Below, in pieces: positions 8,306-15,878 of a stretch of 40,356 nucleotides of DNA (position 1 is the stretch's first letter; the number at the start of each line of letters is the position of its first letter). Made by a program: the position numbers and the translations under genes. The DNA is from Candidatus Woesearchaeota archaeon (GTDB lineage: Archaea > Nanobdellota > Nanobdellia > Woesearchaeales > ARS49), in contig JACQMY010000012.1 of assembly GCA_016203305.1 (NCBI GenBank), positions 1-40,356 of the forward strand, read 5' to 3'. Under the pieces are notes generated by a model. The model was given only the letters and a program-made list of their open reading frames with translations. It was not told the DNA's origin and did no database searches.

Positions 8306-8731
8306 TCATCCTTCTTCCTCCGGTAATTCATCTTTGCTGCCGACGTCTTTCATTTTTTTGGTTATTGGTATTTTTCCTTTGCACTTGTCGCATAGGAAGA
8401 CGAGTGCTTTTGCTCCTTCGAAGCTTTTGCGCTTGAATGGTATTTGGGTTTCTCCTTTGTGTGAGCAGTGCGGGCAGGTATAAGCAATGCTTGCTGTAAG
8501 CGTGTCCTCATATGCAACTTTTTCAACAGTGTGGTTGCATGCTGGACAAGTGTATTCTTTGGCGCGAATTTTCACAGCTCCTGTTTTTTTATCGCGTGGT
8601 TTGCCCATTGGTGCTTTTTTGCATTTTGGGCAGTTTTCGCGGAACACCCAGCATTCGACGTGTCCTTTGTCGACTGCTCTGTTGGTAAAGTAAACGCATT
8701 CGTCCATGCTTTCTGGTTGTCTTAGTGCCAT
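8306..8731 (-). CDS. multi-zinc-ribbon protein
   Basis: A 141-residue protein with four Cys pairs: CPKCKK, CPACNH, CPHCSH and CDKCKG, enough for two zinc ribbons. The N-terminus (ECVYFTNRAVDKGHVECWVF) is conserved-looking but unknown to me. It ends in an acidic tail. I chose the ATG at 8731 rather than the longer frame up to 8815, because it lies 5 bases after the stop of the upstream Nudix gene and has GGTGA just before it. It may act in RNA or translation processes, judging only from the ribbons. Confidence 0.75.
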   Translation of the reverse strand: MALRQPESMDECVYFTNRAVDKGHVECWVFRENCPKCKKAPMGKPRDKKTGAVKIRAKEYTCPACNHTVEKVAYEDTLTASIAYTCPHCSHKGETQIPFKRKSFEGAKALVFLCDKCKGKIPITKKMKDVGSKDELPEEEG

Positions 8732-8736
8732 TGTTT

Positions 8737-9210
8737 TCACCTGAGTGCTTTTTCGAGAGTTGGCATGCACCTGCCGCTCTTTATCAATTTTTCTGCTTGT
8801 GTGTGCGTCATCCATGTTCCTTCTTCAACATCTGCTGTGTTTGGCTTTGGTTGTGAGCGTGTTTGTGCTTTGTATGCCCACATCCAGCGTTTGACTGGTC
8901 CGAATGTGTAAAATCCACTGTGTGTTTCTTGTAATTCCGCGATTATTCCTAGTTCTCGTTTGAGTGTTCGTTGTGCTGCTTGCAATGGCGTTTCGTTATG
9001 TCTTACTATTCCTGCTGCTGAAACTCCCCATTTTCCTTTCCAGAGCTCGCCTGTGCTTAGTGTCAAATATACCTCTTCATGGTTGTTTTCCAGTATTATG
9101 TAAACTGCTTTTAGAATGTCTGTTGTTTTGTTGATGTCTTTGCGCAACTTGTGAGCGACGACCTTTCCGTTTTCATCAAATGTATCGATGAGCGCTTCTT
9201 TTTCTTGCAT
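8737..9210 (-). CDS. Nudix-fold protein with an altered Nudix box
   Basis: A 157-residue protein in the IPP-isomerase-like Nudix group (EALIDTFDENGKVV start, WGVSAAGIV core). The box reads G-IVRHN-E-TPLQAAQ-RTLKRELGI. The usual REUxEE is changed to RTLKRE, so the first Glu and one of the metal-binding Glu pair are missing. It may be a weak enzyme or a binding protein. The ATG at 9210 lies 28 bases from a TTTTTAAAAA TATA box shared with the divergent gene at 9264. It is followed closely by the multi-zinc-ribbon gene. Confidence 0.75.
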   Translation of the reverse strand: MQEKEALIDTFDENGKVVAHKLRKDINKTTDILKAVYIILENNHEEVYLTLSTGELWKGKWGVSAAGIVRHNETPLQAAQRTLKRELGIIAELQETHSGFYTFGPVKRWMWAYKAQTRSQPKPNTADVEEGTWMTHTQAEKLIKSGRCMPTLEKALR

Positions 9211-9233
9211 TGGTTTGGCTTGAAACCGAAGAG

Positions 9234-9243
9234 TTTTTAAAAA
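9234..9243. promoter_or_regulatory. palindromic TATA box serving two divergent genes
   Basis: TTTTTAAAAA is its own reverse complement. Its centre lies about 28 bases from the minus-strand ATG at 9210 and about 26 bases from the plus-strand ATG at 9264. Both distances fit archaeal leaderless transcription, so a single TATA box could drive both genes. Confidence 0.6.
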
Positions 9244-9263
9244 GGAGTAGTCACTTGTGCGTC

Positions 9264-9641
9264 ATGAATTCGCAATTATTTGACGTGCTTTGTCTCAAGC
9301 TTGGCAAAGTTCTTGATGCATTTCAATCGCAGGCTTTTCTTTCTGCAGCCATCAAGGCTATTGCTGAGGCAAAGGAAATAATAAAGATGATAAACAAGGA
9401 CCCGTTTCCTCCTGCACCGCAAGAGCTGGAAGTTTTGATTGATCTTGAGCGTAGCTTGTCTGCATATGGGACAAAGCTGGCGGGATTTGGAACAGGCTCT
9501 GTTGCTCAAGTTGAATTCCGTAAAAAGGTGATGCGTCCTTTTTGGATTGCATTGAATGATATCGGTGCTAATAATTCTTCATATTCTTCGTGGTTGAGGG
9601 GATTGGAAGGGTATGCAACTCTTCAACAATCAGTGAGATGA
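9264..9641 (+). CDS. hypothetical protein, 125 residues
   Basis: A helical soluble protein that I do not recognise; no metal or catalytic motif is evident. The start at 9264 is chosen over an upstream in-frame codon at 9210 because the shared TATA box lies 26 bases before it. The stop overlaps the next gene's ATG in an ATGA, so the two are translationally coupled and probably work together. Confidence 0.65.
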   Translation: MNSQLFDVLCLKLGKVLDAFQSQAFLSAAIKAIAEAKEIIKMINKDPFPPAPQELEVLIDLERSLSAYGTKLAGFGTGSVAQVEFRKKVMRPFWIALNDIGANNSSYSSWLRGLEGYATLQQSVR

Positions 9642-10246
9642 TGCTGGCCTCAGTTCAGAGAGCTTGGAATCGTTGTGTGGATGAAACGTACTCTCTTGAC
9701 GTTCTGCGTGCAGGCGAAGAGTTTGTTTTTCGTTTGAACCATGAAGCCGGTGCTGTTATCGAGCAGGTTGTGCCACAGGGCAGTGGTGTGTTTTCATATG
9801 GTGGAACGCGTTTGCAGACAGGCCCATTGAGAACTTTCACAGGTAATCTTGAAAGGATTCTTGATGAAAAAGAGCGTGACGAGCTGGTAATTTCAGATTG
9901 TGTTTTGGCAACGATTGCTATTGATCGCATGCTGCAACGCGCGGAAGTTCCAACTTATATGGCGCGGGCGTATGGCAGAATGGCTGGCAAGCTTTCGCTA
10001 CCAACAGGGCTCGCTTTATCTTTTGCTTCGCGCAAGAAATTGGCTGGCGCAGCCGAGCGCATTGGAAATTTTGAAGCAGGTTTGGAATCTGGCAGTCAGC
10101 TGCACATTGATGTTGCGGCATTACGCCCATTGACCTGTTCTTCGGGTGTTCTCTCATACGTGTTTCCCTGGTTGGGCGTTTATGAGACTGGTTGTTTGGG
10201 TGCGCATGATTTCCGGGAGTCATTACATGTCATCAATACTGGATGA
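9638..10246 (+). CDS. hypothetical protein, 202 residues
   Basis: I do not recognise this protein. It has no signal peptide or clear membrane segment; it is a mixed helical/strand protein with a C-terminal CSSGVLSYVFPW stretch. It is coupled to the upstream gene by ATGA overlap, and its own 3' end overlaps the next gene's start by 20 bases. It is the middle member of a three-gene set ending in a methyltransferase. Confidence 0.62.
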   Translation: MMLASVQRAWNRCVDETYSLDVLRAGEEFVFRLNHEAGAVIEQVVPQGSGVFSYGGTRLQTGPLRTFTGNLERILDEKERDELVISDCVLATIAIDRMLQRAEVPTYMARAYGRMAGKLSLPTGLALSFASRKKLAGAAERIGNFEAGLESGSQLHIDVAALRPLTCSSGVLSYVFPWLGVYETGCLGAHDFRESLHVINTG

Positions 10247-10724
10247 AGTTTATTACGACGAGATCGCAGAAAGTTATGATGAACTGCATTTTGATGAGCA
10301 GAAGCGCAAGGCAGAGCTGATTTTGAAAGAGTTGCGTATATCGAAAGAAGATAAATTGTTGGATGTTGGCTGCGGCACTGGAAAAGTTACAGAGTTGTTT
10401 CCTTGCAAAGTAACAGGTGTTGATCCGTCAAGGGAGCTGCTCAAAAAGGCGAAGATTATGGTTGTTCAGGGGGTTGCTGAGGCATTGACTTTTTCTGACA
10501 AAAGTTTCGATGTTGTTATCTCCTTGACAGTCATTCATCATACTTTATTTGAGAAAGCGATTTCAGAGATGAGGCGTGTTGCAAAGCGGGATATTGTTAT
10601 ATCTGTTCTAAAGAAGGCAATGAGTTTCAAAAGCATTGATTCGGCTATAAGGAAGATGCTGATTGTTGGTAAAGTTGTTGAGGAAAGGCATGACGTAATT
10701 TACTTTTGCAAGCAAAACCTATAA
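10227..10724 (+). CDS. class I SAM-dependent methyltransferase
   Basis: A 165-residue small methyltransferase. The N-terminal YYDEIAESYDELHFDEQKRK is typical of small-molecule or protein N-terminal methyltransferases of the UbiE/Methyltransf_11 type. Motif I is LLDVGCGTGKVTELF (about 43-57), then VTGVDPSRELLKKA, and VVISLTVIHH near residue 96. I choose the ATG at 10227 because GGGAG lies about 8 bases before it and the family homology starts there; longer in-frame starts exist inside the upstream gene. The acceptor is unknown. Confidence 0.85.
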   Translation: MSSILDEVYYDEIAESYDELHFDEQKRKAELILKELRISKEDKLLDVGCGTGKVTELFPCKVTGVDPSRELLKKAKIMVVQGVAEALTFSDKSFDVVISLTVIHHTLFEKAISEMRRVAKRDIVISVLKKAMSFKSIDSAIRKMLIVGKVVEERHDVIYFCKQNL

Positions 10725-10725
10725 A

Positions 10726-10797
10726 TAGAGTTAGTAGCTTGTAGCAGGTAGTTTGTAGAAACTACTGACTACAAACAACGAACTACAAACTAAAAAG
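10726..10797. repeat. CTACAAACTA-type intergenic repeat with inverted arms
   Basis: Degenerate units of GTAGTTTGTAG followed by CTACAAAC and CTACAAACTA can fold back on each other. The block lies between the stop of the methyltransferase and the next ATG. It follows a TATA box (CCTATAAATAG at about 10720), so it would form the leader of the membrane protein mRNA. The same words recur near 12.9, 18.5, 20.6 and 27.4 kb. Confidence 0.6.
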
Positions 10798-11574
10798 ATG
10801 GTGCTTCCCGAGTTTGTCAAGGAGTTGATCTGGACGTTTTATCCTCCGAGGTACAAGGAGCTTTCTGAGCTGCATCTGCATAGAAGTCTTGGTTTTATGA
10901 GCAAGATTTTATTTCTGGTCTTTATCCTCACAGGAATTCTTTTCTTGCCGAAAGTTTTCATGCTTCGTGGCACTATTGAGTCTGAGTTGTCAAAGTTTGA
11001 CGTGTTTAGTGTGTCTGGCAATGTGTCGCAGTCTGACAGGGTGAATGTTCCGAGATCTAATCCATGGGTTGTTGTGGATTTGAACAAGGACTTGAACTTG
11101 TCGAAGGAACTGTTTGTCATCGATAAGGATGATATTCAATACCGTTTCTTTGGTATTAAGCGGATTCCGCGCGAGCAGGTGCGGGAGTTGTCAAATAATA
11201 GGGCTGCGGCGAGCCGTTTCCTTGCCATAATGTTGTTGTTAATGCTTCCTGGCGTTGCACTTTTGCTATACCTTCGTGCGTGGCTGAAATATTTCTTGAT
11301 GGTTCTTGTTTTTGGCACGTTTTTCTTTATCGTGCTTGACTTGACTAAGTATCGTTTGCGGTGGAAGCAAATGTTGAACGTTGCCGCGCATGCAGTTGCC
11401 CCTATTATCCTGATAGAAACCATCTCAGCGTTCGCAACAACTGCTTATTTGGTGCCGTTGAAATTGCGTTTTGTTGGCTTGAGCTTTTACGCAGTTACTC
11501 TTGTTTTGTTTGCGATTGTTATGGTGGTTGCTGTTGTTGGCTGTCAGGTTGTGGAGCACAAGAAGAAGAGATGA
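10798..11574 (+). CDS. membrane protein, DUF1189-like
   Basis: A 258-residue protein with an amphipathic N-terminus (FVKELIWTFYPPRYKEL), one membrane helix at about 34-54, an extracytoplasmic domain of about 90 residues and four or five further helices from about 140. This layout resembles the DUF1189 family, whose role is unclear. The stop overlaps the next gene in an ATGA. The family call is tentative; the topology is read from hydrophobicity. Confidence 0.65.
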   Translation: MVLPEFVKELIWTFYPPRYKELSELHLHRSLGFMSKILFLVFILTGILFLPKVFMLRGTIESELSKFDVFSVSGNVSQSDRVNVPRSNPWVVVDLNKDLNLSKELFVIDKDDIQYRFFGIKRIPREQVRELSNNRAAASRFLAIMLLLMLPGVALLLYLRAWLKYFLMVLVFGTFFFIVLDLTKYRLRWKQMLNVAAHAVAPIILIETISAFATTAYLVPLKLRFVGLSFYAVTLVLFAIVMVVAVVGCQVVEHKKKR

Positions 11575-12065
11575 CTTTAATCTATAATCCGCGTCAGGTT
11601 GTTCTGGTTTCGTGTCGTGGCAATGTGCAAATTATGAATCGGATGATGGAGCGTGATGAAGTTCTTCCATTGTCCTGGCACAGTCCTTCTGCCAGTCATC
11701 CTCCAATGTATTCTATTTTTGTTCAGAAGAATTTGGGTGGTGCTGAGATGATTAAGGAAAGTGGGGTTTTTGTTGTGAACTTTGTTCCATTCAGGGTTGT
11801 GGAGCACGCTCGTAAAGCTATGTCTGTTTCAGGAGAGTATGTTGACAAGTTGGAAGCTATTGGTTTGCACGAGTTGCCATGCGAGAAGCTGGTTGACTGT
11901 TTTCGCTTGAAGGAGGCGCTTGGTTGGTTGGAGTGCGAGGTTGTCGAGCACAAGGAAGTCGGTGATCACGTTCTGTTCTTAGGAAAAGTTGTTCACAGCT
12001 TTATGGGTGTTGACGACAAGCGGCCATTTCATGTTGACGGTGATGAGTTTGCAACGACGAAATAA
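11571..12065 (+). CDS. flavin reductase-like FMN-binding protein
   Basis: A 164-residue split-barrel flavoprotein. It has the family pattern NRMMERDEVLPLSWHSPSAS, then YSIFVQKNLGGAEMIKESG, FVVNFVP and a late GDHVLFLGKVV strand. Members bind FMN and act as NAD(P)H:flavin reductases or electron carriers. The ATG at 11571 overlaps the stop of the upstream membrane protein gene, so the first 70 codons of the longer open frame, which read as out-of-frame membrane-gene sequence, are excluded. Confidence 0.82.
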   Translation: MTLIYNPRQVVLVSCRGNVQIMNRMMERDEVLPLSWHSPSASHPPMYSIFVQKNLGGAEMIKESGVFVVNFVPFRVVEHARKAMSVSGEYVDKLEAIGLHELPCEKLVDCFRLKEALGWLECEVVEHKEVGDHVLFLGKVVHSFMGVDDKRPFHVDGDEFATTK

Positions 12066-12290
12066 TTATTTGCATTTTTTGAGAAATTCTTCTCTTTCCA
12101 TTTTAATTTCTTGAAGTATTTCAAGCAGCAATCCTCTGCTGATGTCTTTGTTTGCATGAAGGGGTACTGTTGTTGTCCTTCCATCCTTGTGACGGTAGAA
12201 TCGGTGGCTTCCTTTTTGTCGTACGAATTCGAAGCCTTCTTTTTCCAAGAACTTGCAGACTTCCTTTGATGAGAGTAAAGGAAGTTTCAT
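12066..12290 (-). CDS. hicA: HicA-family mRNA interferase toxin
   Basis: A 74-residue dsRBD-fold RNase toxin. It opens with LPLLSSKEVCKFLEKEGFEF and carries the catalytic His region KGSHRFYRH (His at about 29), then TTTVPLHANKDISRG. The length is normal for HicA. The start overlaps the stop of the antitoxin gene by four bases (ATGA), so antitoxin is made first. Confidence 0.92.
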   Translation of the reverse strand: MKLPLLSSKEVCKFLEKEGFEFVRQKGSHRFYRHKDGRTTTVPLHANKDISRGLLLEILQEIKMEREEFLKKCK

Positions 12291-12511
12291 ACTTCTACTT
12301 CTTGTACTCCAATGAATTTGATTTGATCTTCAGCTACTTTTTCAGGGTGCTCTGACTCAACTTCAAGGCATAATTCAATTGCTTCCTTGATGTTTTTCAT
12401 AAGTTCATCAAGAGTGTCGCCTTGGCTTAAGCAGCCTTTGAGCTCTGGAACTTTGCCAGTATAAACTCCGTCTTCGTCTTGAGAGATAATAACGTGAAAA
12501 GTTTTTACCAT
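12287..12511 (-). CDS. hicB: HicB-family antitoxin
   Basis: A 74-residue partner of HicA. The partial RNase H-like fold shows FHVIISQDEDGVYTGKVPEL, then KGCLSQGDTLDELMKNIKEAIEL. There is no C-terminal DNA-binding domain, as in the short archaeal form. The ATG at 12511 is preferred to an in-frame codon at 12553 because TATTTAAAC at about 12533-12541 lies about 26 bases before it. Confidence 0.9.
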   Translation of the reverse strand: MVKTFHVIISQDEDGVYTGKVPELKGCLSQGDTLDELMKNIKEAIELCLEVESEHPEKVAEDQIKFIGVQEVEV

Positions 12512-12555
12512 GAGTAATTTTATGTAAGGATAGTTTAAATAACTTTCTACCACGT

Positions 12556-12834
12556 TTATACTCTAACAGAATTGTCAAACTTATTTTTCATCTCTTCCAT
12601 CTTTTTTCTCATTCTTTCTGGCAGTTCTTGGTTGGTGTCGTACGTTATCTTGTCCATTGTTATCTTGACTTCCGCAACCCATGGGTTCGCTCCGATTCTG
12701 AATGAGAATGTGCCTGTTCGTTCTATTTCCTTCTTGACCTCTTCAAGTTTTGGCGTTTTCCAGTGTGAGGTGTGTATGATTCTGAGTTGTGCGAAAAGTT
12801 TGTCAAGCATTGTTTGGTCGATTTGCATCTTCAT
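12556..12834 (-). CDS. hypothetical small protein, 92 residues
   Basis: A charged, soluble protein with no recognised domain. A strand-rich middle (FSFRIGANPWVAEVKITMD) is followed by a Lys/Met-rich helix. It lies upstream of HicAB on the same strand but 45 bases away, with the HicB promoter in between, so it is probably a separate unit. It could start at either of two close ATGs. Confidence 0.6.
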   Translation of the reverse strand: MKMQIDQTMLDKLFAQLRIIHTSHWKTPKLEEVKKEIERTGTFSFRIGANPWVAEVKITMDKITYDTNQELPERMRKKMEEMKNKFDNSVRV

Positions 12835-12839
12835 CTTTC

Positions 12840-13035
12840 CGCTTCTTCCTTCATCCTAATACCTTCCGCCTTCGTCCTACAGCGCGAGTTTGTAGCGTGT
12901 AGTAAGTAGTCGGCAGTCCACTCACCACATGTCGGAAATTTTCAATTTCCGATCACCTCGGAATTGCATTACAATTCCGATGAACTACTGACTACAAACT
13001 ATCTTCATCCTACATCCTACGTCCTAATAACCATA
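12840..13035. repeat. double stem-loop element B within CTACAAACTA and CTTCTTCC repeats
   Basis: Two short perfect hairpins: TCGGAAATT/AATTTCCGA (12932-12940 with 12944-12952) and TCGGAATTG/CAATTCCGA (12958-12966 with 12972-12980). They are joined by TCACC. An outer stem pairs AGTTTGTAG (12887-12895) and AGTAGT (12905-12910) with ACTACT (12984-12989) and CTACAAACT (12992-13000). Pyrimidine-rich CTTCATCCTA runs lie on both sides. No gene is seen here. Confidence 0.75.
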
Positions 13036-13036
13036 A

Positions 13037-13045
13037 CCTTTATAA
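13037..13045 (+). promoter_or_regulatory. TATA box for the cNMP-domain/AI-2E transporter operon
   Basis: CTTTATAAATATG lies about 47 bases before the ATG at 13088. The resulting short leader carries GAGGGTG just before the start, so this mRNA has a ribosome-binding site rather than being leaderless. Confidence 0.6.
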
Positions 13046-13087
13046 ATATGTAACTATCAGACAATGGTAACAAACAACTGAGGGTGT

Positions 13088-13567
13088 ATGCGCCAACTTT
13101 ACGAGTTCATCTTCGAAAAACCGGATATAAGAAAGCTAAAGCACGAGCTAGTGCAGTCCTTGTTGTTCAAGGACCTTACTCCAAAGGAGATTGATGTCGT
13201 TGTGAACAAGTCCAATTTGCGGCAGTATAAGAAGGGCGATCATGTTTTCTTTCAGGGAGATCCTGGCAATGCGTTATACGTCATTCTAAGAGGAAGGGTT
13301 GAAATCGAGCGTCATGGTCAAAAAACAGCTTTGCTGGCAAGTCTTTCTAAAGGCATGTTTTTCGGCGAACTCTCATTGGTTGATGATTCCTCGCGTTCTG
13401 CCACTGCTTTTGTAGCAGAGGACGCCATTCTTTTTTGTATTTTCAAGCAGGACTTGCAGCAACTCGTGAAGCACCATCCCCGTTTGGCTACTAAGTTGTT
13501 ATGGAATCTCGCGTATATTCTCGGCCAGCGGTTGCGCGTGACTAACGAGCGGCTTGCGGAAAAATGA
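13088..13567 (+). CDS. cyclic nucleotide-binding-domain protein without HTH
   Basis: A 159-residue protein with one Crp-type ligand barrel (about 22-125). The phosphate-binding cassette reads FFGELSLVDDSSRSATAF at about 91-108, with the Glu and Arg that contact cAMP or cGMP in the family. No DNA-binding helix-turn-helix follows, so it is a sensor rather than a regulator. Its stop overlaps the ATG of the AI-2E-family transporter (ATGA), suggesting it controls that transporter. The ligand is not known. Confidence 0.85.
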   Translation: MRQLYEFIFEKPDIRKLKHELVQSLLFKDLTPKEIDVVVNKSNLRQYKKGDHVFFQGDPGNALYVILRGRVEIERHGQKTALLASLSKGMFFGELSLVDDSSRSATAFVAEDAILFCIFKQDLQQLVKHHPRLATKLLWNLAYILGQRLRVTNERLAEK

Positions 13568-14631
13568 AGCCGGCATTCTACATAAAATTTGTAATCGGAA
13601 TATTTTTAATGCTCATTACGGCGGGTTTGTTATATTATTTTTCAATGGTCACGCTAACAATTGCAGCTGGCTTTGTTCTGTACTTACTTGTCGAGCAAGC
13701 ATTGGGTGTTTGCAGGCGAAATGGCTTGAGCGACGGCGAGAGCTATGTTGTGTTGTCGTTGATAGGATTGGCATTGTTTGTTGCGTTTGTATTGTACGTT
13801 AGCATTCCTTTGGTTGAGCAAGTTCGCCAGATCTCTGATAGTTTGCCTACAACCTTTGAGCGTTTGAATGAACAGCTTGCGCACGTGCGGGAGATGTTCC
13901 CGTTTATCGACAAGATTATTGATGGTGCAAAAGCCCAATTATTCGACAGCGTAAAAACATTGCTTGATTATTCTGGTGCTTTGATTACGGGGTTGGTTAC
14001 TGCGCCGATTATTGCGGGAACGTTGGTTGCTACGAGAAAAGAACTTGGTCAATTGTTGAAGTCTTACATTCCCAACGACTATTTTGAAGTTATCATGACG
14101 ATAGTGTATAATAGCGTCGCACATTTGGAGGACTACGTGAGCGCGAAAGGAATTGAAACAGTGGGGATGATTATTATTTACGCTATTGGCTTCCAGCTGA
14201 TAAGTATGCCGAATGGTTTGTTGCTTGCCATTGTTGGTGGCCTGCTGAACATTATTCCTTACTTGGGTCCGTTGTTGACTGCTCCTTTGTTTGGCTTTGC
14301 CGCGATTGTTGCTGGTGACTGGAGCTTGGCTGGCTGGGCGATGGTCGTGCTTGGTGTTGGACAGTTTGTTGACAATATGATTTTGCAGACTTGGGTTCTG
14401 GCTAAATATGTTGATCTGCACCCATTGCTAGTCATTATAGTCACGTTATTGGGCGGAGAATTGTTTGGCGCGCTTGGCCTGATTATTGCCATTCCTATTT
14501 TTGTTATTTCAAAATTAATTCTAGTTGGTTTGTACGATATCTTGCGTGCATTGCAGCGTCACGAGGTTTTACTTGAGCAGGAGGAACGTGACAAGCAATA
14601 CCACGCCGGTAACAATCATCATCACATCTAG
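13564..14631 (+). CDS. AI-2E family membrane transporter
   Basis: A 355-residue integral membrane protein of the AI-2E transporter superfamily (PF01594 type). Hydrophobic pairs lie at about 8-40 and 60-85, then a long amphipathic helical stretch at about 90-150, then four to five helices to about 335. These include the family-typical NGLLLAIVGGLLNIIPYLGPLL and the GxLFGALGLIIAIP end. Substrates of the family vary (signal molecules, ions), so none is assigned. The 3' end overlaps the convergent small membrane gene by about 60 bases. Confidence 0.87.
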   Translation: MKPAFYIKFVIGIFLMLITAGLLYYFSMVTLTIAAGFVLYLLVEQALGVCRRNGLSDGESYVVLSLIGLALFVAFVLYVSIPLVEQVRQISDSLPTTFERLNEQLAHVREMFPFIDKIIDGAKAQLFDSVKTLLDYSGALITGLVTAPIIAGTLVATRKELGQLLKSYIPNDYFEVIMTIVYNSVAHLEDYVSAKGIETVGMIIIYAIGFQLISMPNGLLLAIVGGLLNIIPYLGPLLTAPLFGFAAIVAGDWSLAGWAMVVLGVGQFVDNMILQTWVLAKYVDLHPLLVIIVTLLGGELFGALGLIIAIPIFVISKLILVGLYDILRALQRHEVLLEQEERDKQYHAGNNHHHI

Positions 14632-14805
14632 ACCGATGTACTTGCTGCCCAAAAGAACTAATCCTCCAACAAGCGCAATTAATGATAGGCACAGAACAAC
14701 TACTTTGATCGCAAAAACCAGTATGTTGCTTTTTACTGCACTGACTGCTGGCATGATTGACTTATGCAATTCGTTTGTGATTAGTTTGGTTACTTCTTCC
14801 AGCAT
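14569..14805 (-). CDS. small two-helix membrane protein
   Basis: A 78-residue protein with an amphipathic N-terminus and two hydrophobic segments (about 28-50 and 57-77). It resembles phage-holin/DUF1469-like small membrane proteins in layout, but I make no firm family call. Its ATG overlaps the stop of the DUF883-like gene (TAATG), so they are co-translated. Confidence 0.65.
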   Translation of the reverse strand: MLEEVTKLITNELHKSIMPAVSAVKSNILVFAIKVVVLCLSLIALVGGLVLLGSKYIGLDVMMIVTGVVLLVTFLLLK

Positions 14806-15002
14806 TATCTCCTCTCCATCATTTTCATGAGCATCGCACCCAATACCACACCTACTGCGAACGCGGTTAACGTGCTCTTCACTGGATTTTCTGAGATGTA
14901 CTCTGTTGTTTGCCCGCCTAACTCGTGAACTTTCTCGTTCAATGCAGAAACCTGTTCCTTAACGTGTTGTAATGTGGTTTCATTCTTTTTTGCTTTTGCC
15001 AT
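14805..15002 (-). CDS. ElaB/YqjD-like DUF883 protein
   Basis: A 65-residue protein with a helical, charged N-terminal half and a C-terminal membrane anchor (ENPVKSTLTAFAVGVVLGAML), the signature of the DUF883/ElaB/YqjD family. Bacterial members bind ribosomes and the inner membrane. The ATG at 15002 has GGAGGGG upstream, which is better than the longer frame start at 15020. Confidence 0.78.
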   Translation of the reverse strand: MAKAKKNETTLQHVKEQVSALNEKVHELGGQTTEYISENPVKSTLTAFAVGVVLGAMLMKMMERR

Positions 15003-15107
15003 GATATCCCCTCCAACCAACTGCCAACAGCCAAATTATTTAAGCATTTATGTTTGTCAGTATTGAAGAGTGGGAAAATTTATTAAGTGATTGCTCTTCG
15101 TTAGCGT

Positions 15108-15668
15108 ATGCAGAAACGAATTAAATCTATGAGTTTTGACCTTACTGCGTGTGCATTGAGACAAAGTCCGATTCCTGACAAATGCCTTATTGCTGCACAT
15201 TTGTATTTTGAGAACGATAAGATGAGCTACTATTTCGGCTTTGTTCGAGATGATGCCGCTGTTGAGTTTGAGGCAAGCCCCCTGGGAATAGGATGTTTGC
15301 TGACAGACATACGTGAGGAAATTGAGGCAATGAGTGATGTTGATGCTCGCGTTGCAAGGAAGAAGTTGCGCGAGATGGGTGCAAGAATTGAAAATATTGA
15401 TGCGGAATTTGATGCATTTCTTAGACTTGATGCACGTGTTGCAAGAATATTCAAGCTTGAAAGTTCTTGTCCACAGTATAACGGAACGAAACTTTTCAAT
15501 AAATATACTTTGCGCGGGTGCATTAAACAGGAGGAACTCGCGCAATTCATCACTGGTCTTCGAGGTTTTGAGGTTGCGCACTTAGATTGCGGCTACAGGA
15601 ATGTTCCATTGAACGCGGTAAAGCGCATGGAAGACATTCTGGGGTATAAAGGAGATTATTCATCCTAA
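15108..15668 (+). CDS. hypothetical protein, 186 residues
   Basis: I do not recognise this soluble protein. The N-terminal half has strands (KMSYYFGFVRDDAAVEF) and the middle is a helical Ala/Arg-rich stretch (about 80-120) that may form a coiled coil. AAATTTATTAAG at about 15074-15083 gives a TATA box about 29 bases upstream, so the mRNA is probably leaderless. Confidence 0.6.
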   Translation: MQKRIKSMSFDLTACALRQSPIPDKCLIAAHLYFENDKMSYYFGFVRDDAAVEFEASPLGIGCLLTDIREEIEAMSDVDARVARKKLREMGARIENIDAEFDAFLRLDARVARIFKLESSCPQYNGTKLFNKYTLRGCIKQEELAQFITGLRGFEVAHLDCGYRNVPLNAVKRMEDILGYKGDYSS

Positions 15669-15800
15669 CGCCCAATGTCCAACGCCTAATACTTAATTGA
15701 GGTTGAAGGTATAAGGTTGAAGAACTTCTATCTTCTTCCTTCGTCCTAATACCTTCTTCCTTCGCCCTTCGTCCTAATACCTTCTTCCTTCGCCATTCAT
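15669..15800. repeat. CTTCTTCCTTCGTCCTAATACC-type intergenic repeats
   Basis: At least three near-copies of a pyrimidine-rich unit (CTTCCTTCGTCCTAATACC) lie between 15730 and 15800. They are preceded by a complementary purine stretch (GAAGGTATAAGG at about 15706-15717) that can pair with them. The block follows the stop of the 186-residue gene and could act in termination. Similar runs occur near 8.3, 12.85, 18.5, 24.7 and 27.5 kb. Confidence 0.6.
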
Positions 15801-15817
15801 CTTTTCGAAACCGATAT

Positions 15818-15872
15818 CTTTATAAACCACCGCTTGACATTCGAATATTAGTACTACTCAATAAGGAGGGTA
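15818..15872 (+). promoter_or_regulatory. promoter and ribosome-binding site of the EF-1alpha operon
   Basis: CTTTATAAAC at about 15818-15827 is the TATA box and GGAGGGT at about 15864-15870 is a strong ribosome-binding site 8 bases before the ATG at 15879. The leader should be about 25-30 bases. Confidence 0.65.
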
Positions 15873-15878
15873 TTTAAT

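Noticed and set aside
15669-15800. CRISPR-like array
   Set aside because: The repeated units are degenerate, without constant repeat length or unique spacers, and no cas gene is in the window.
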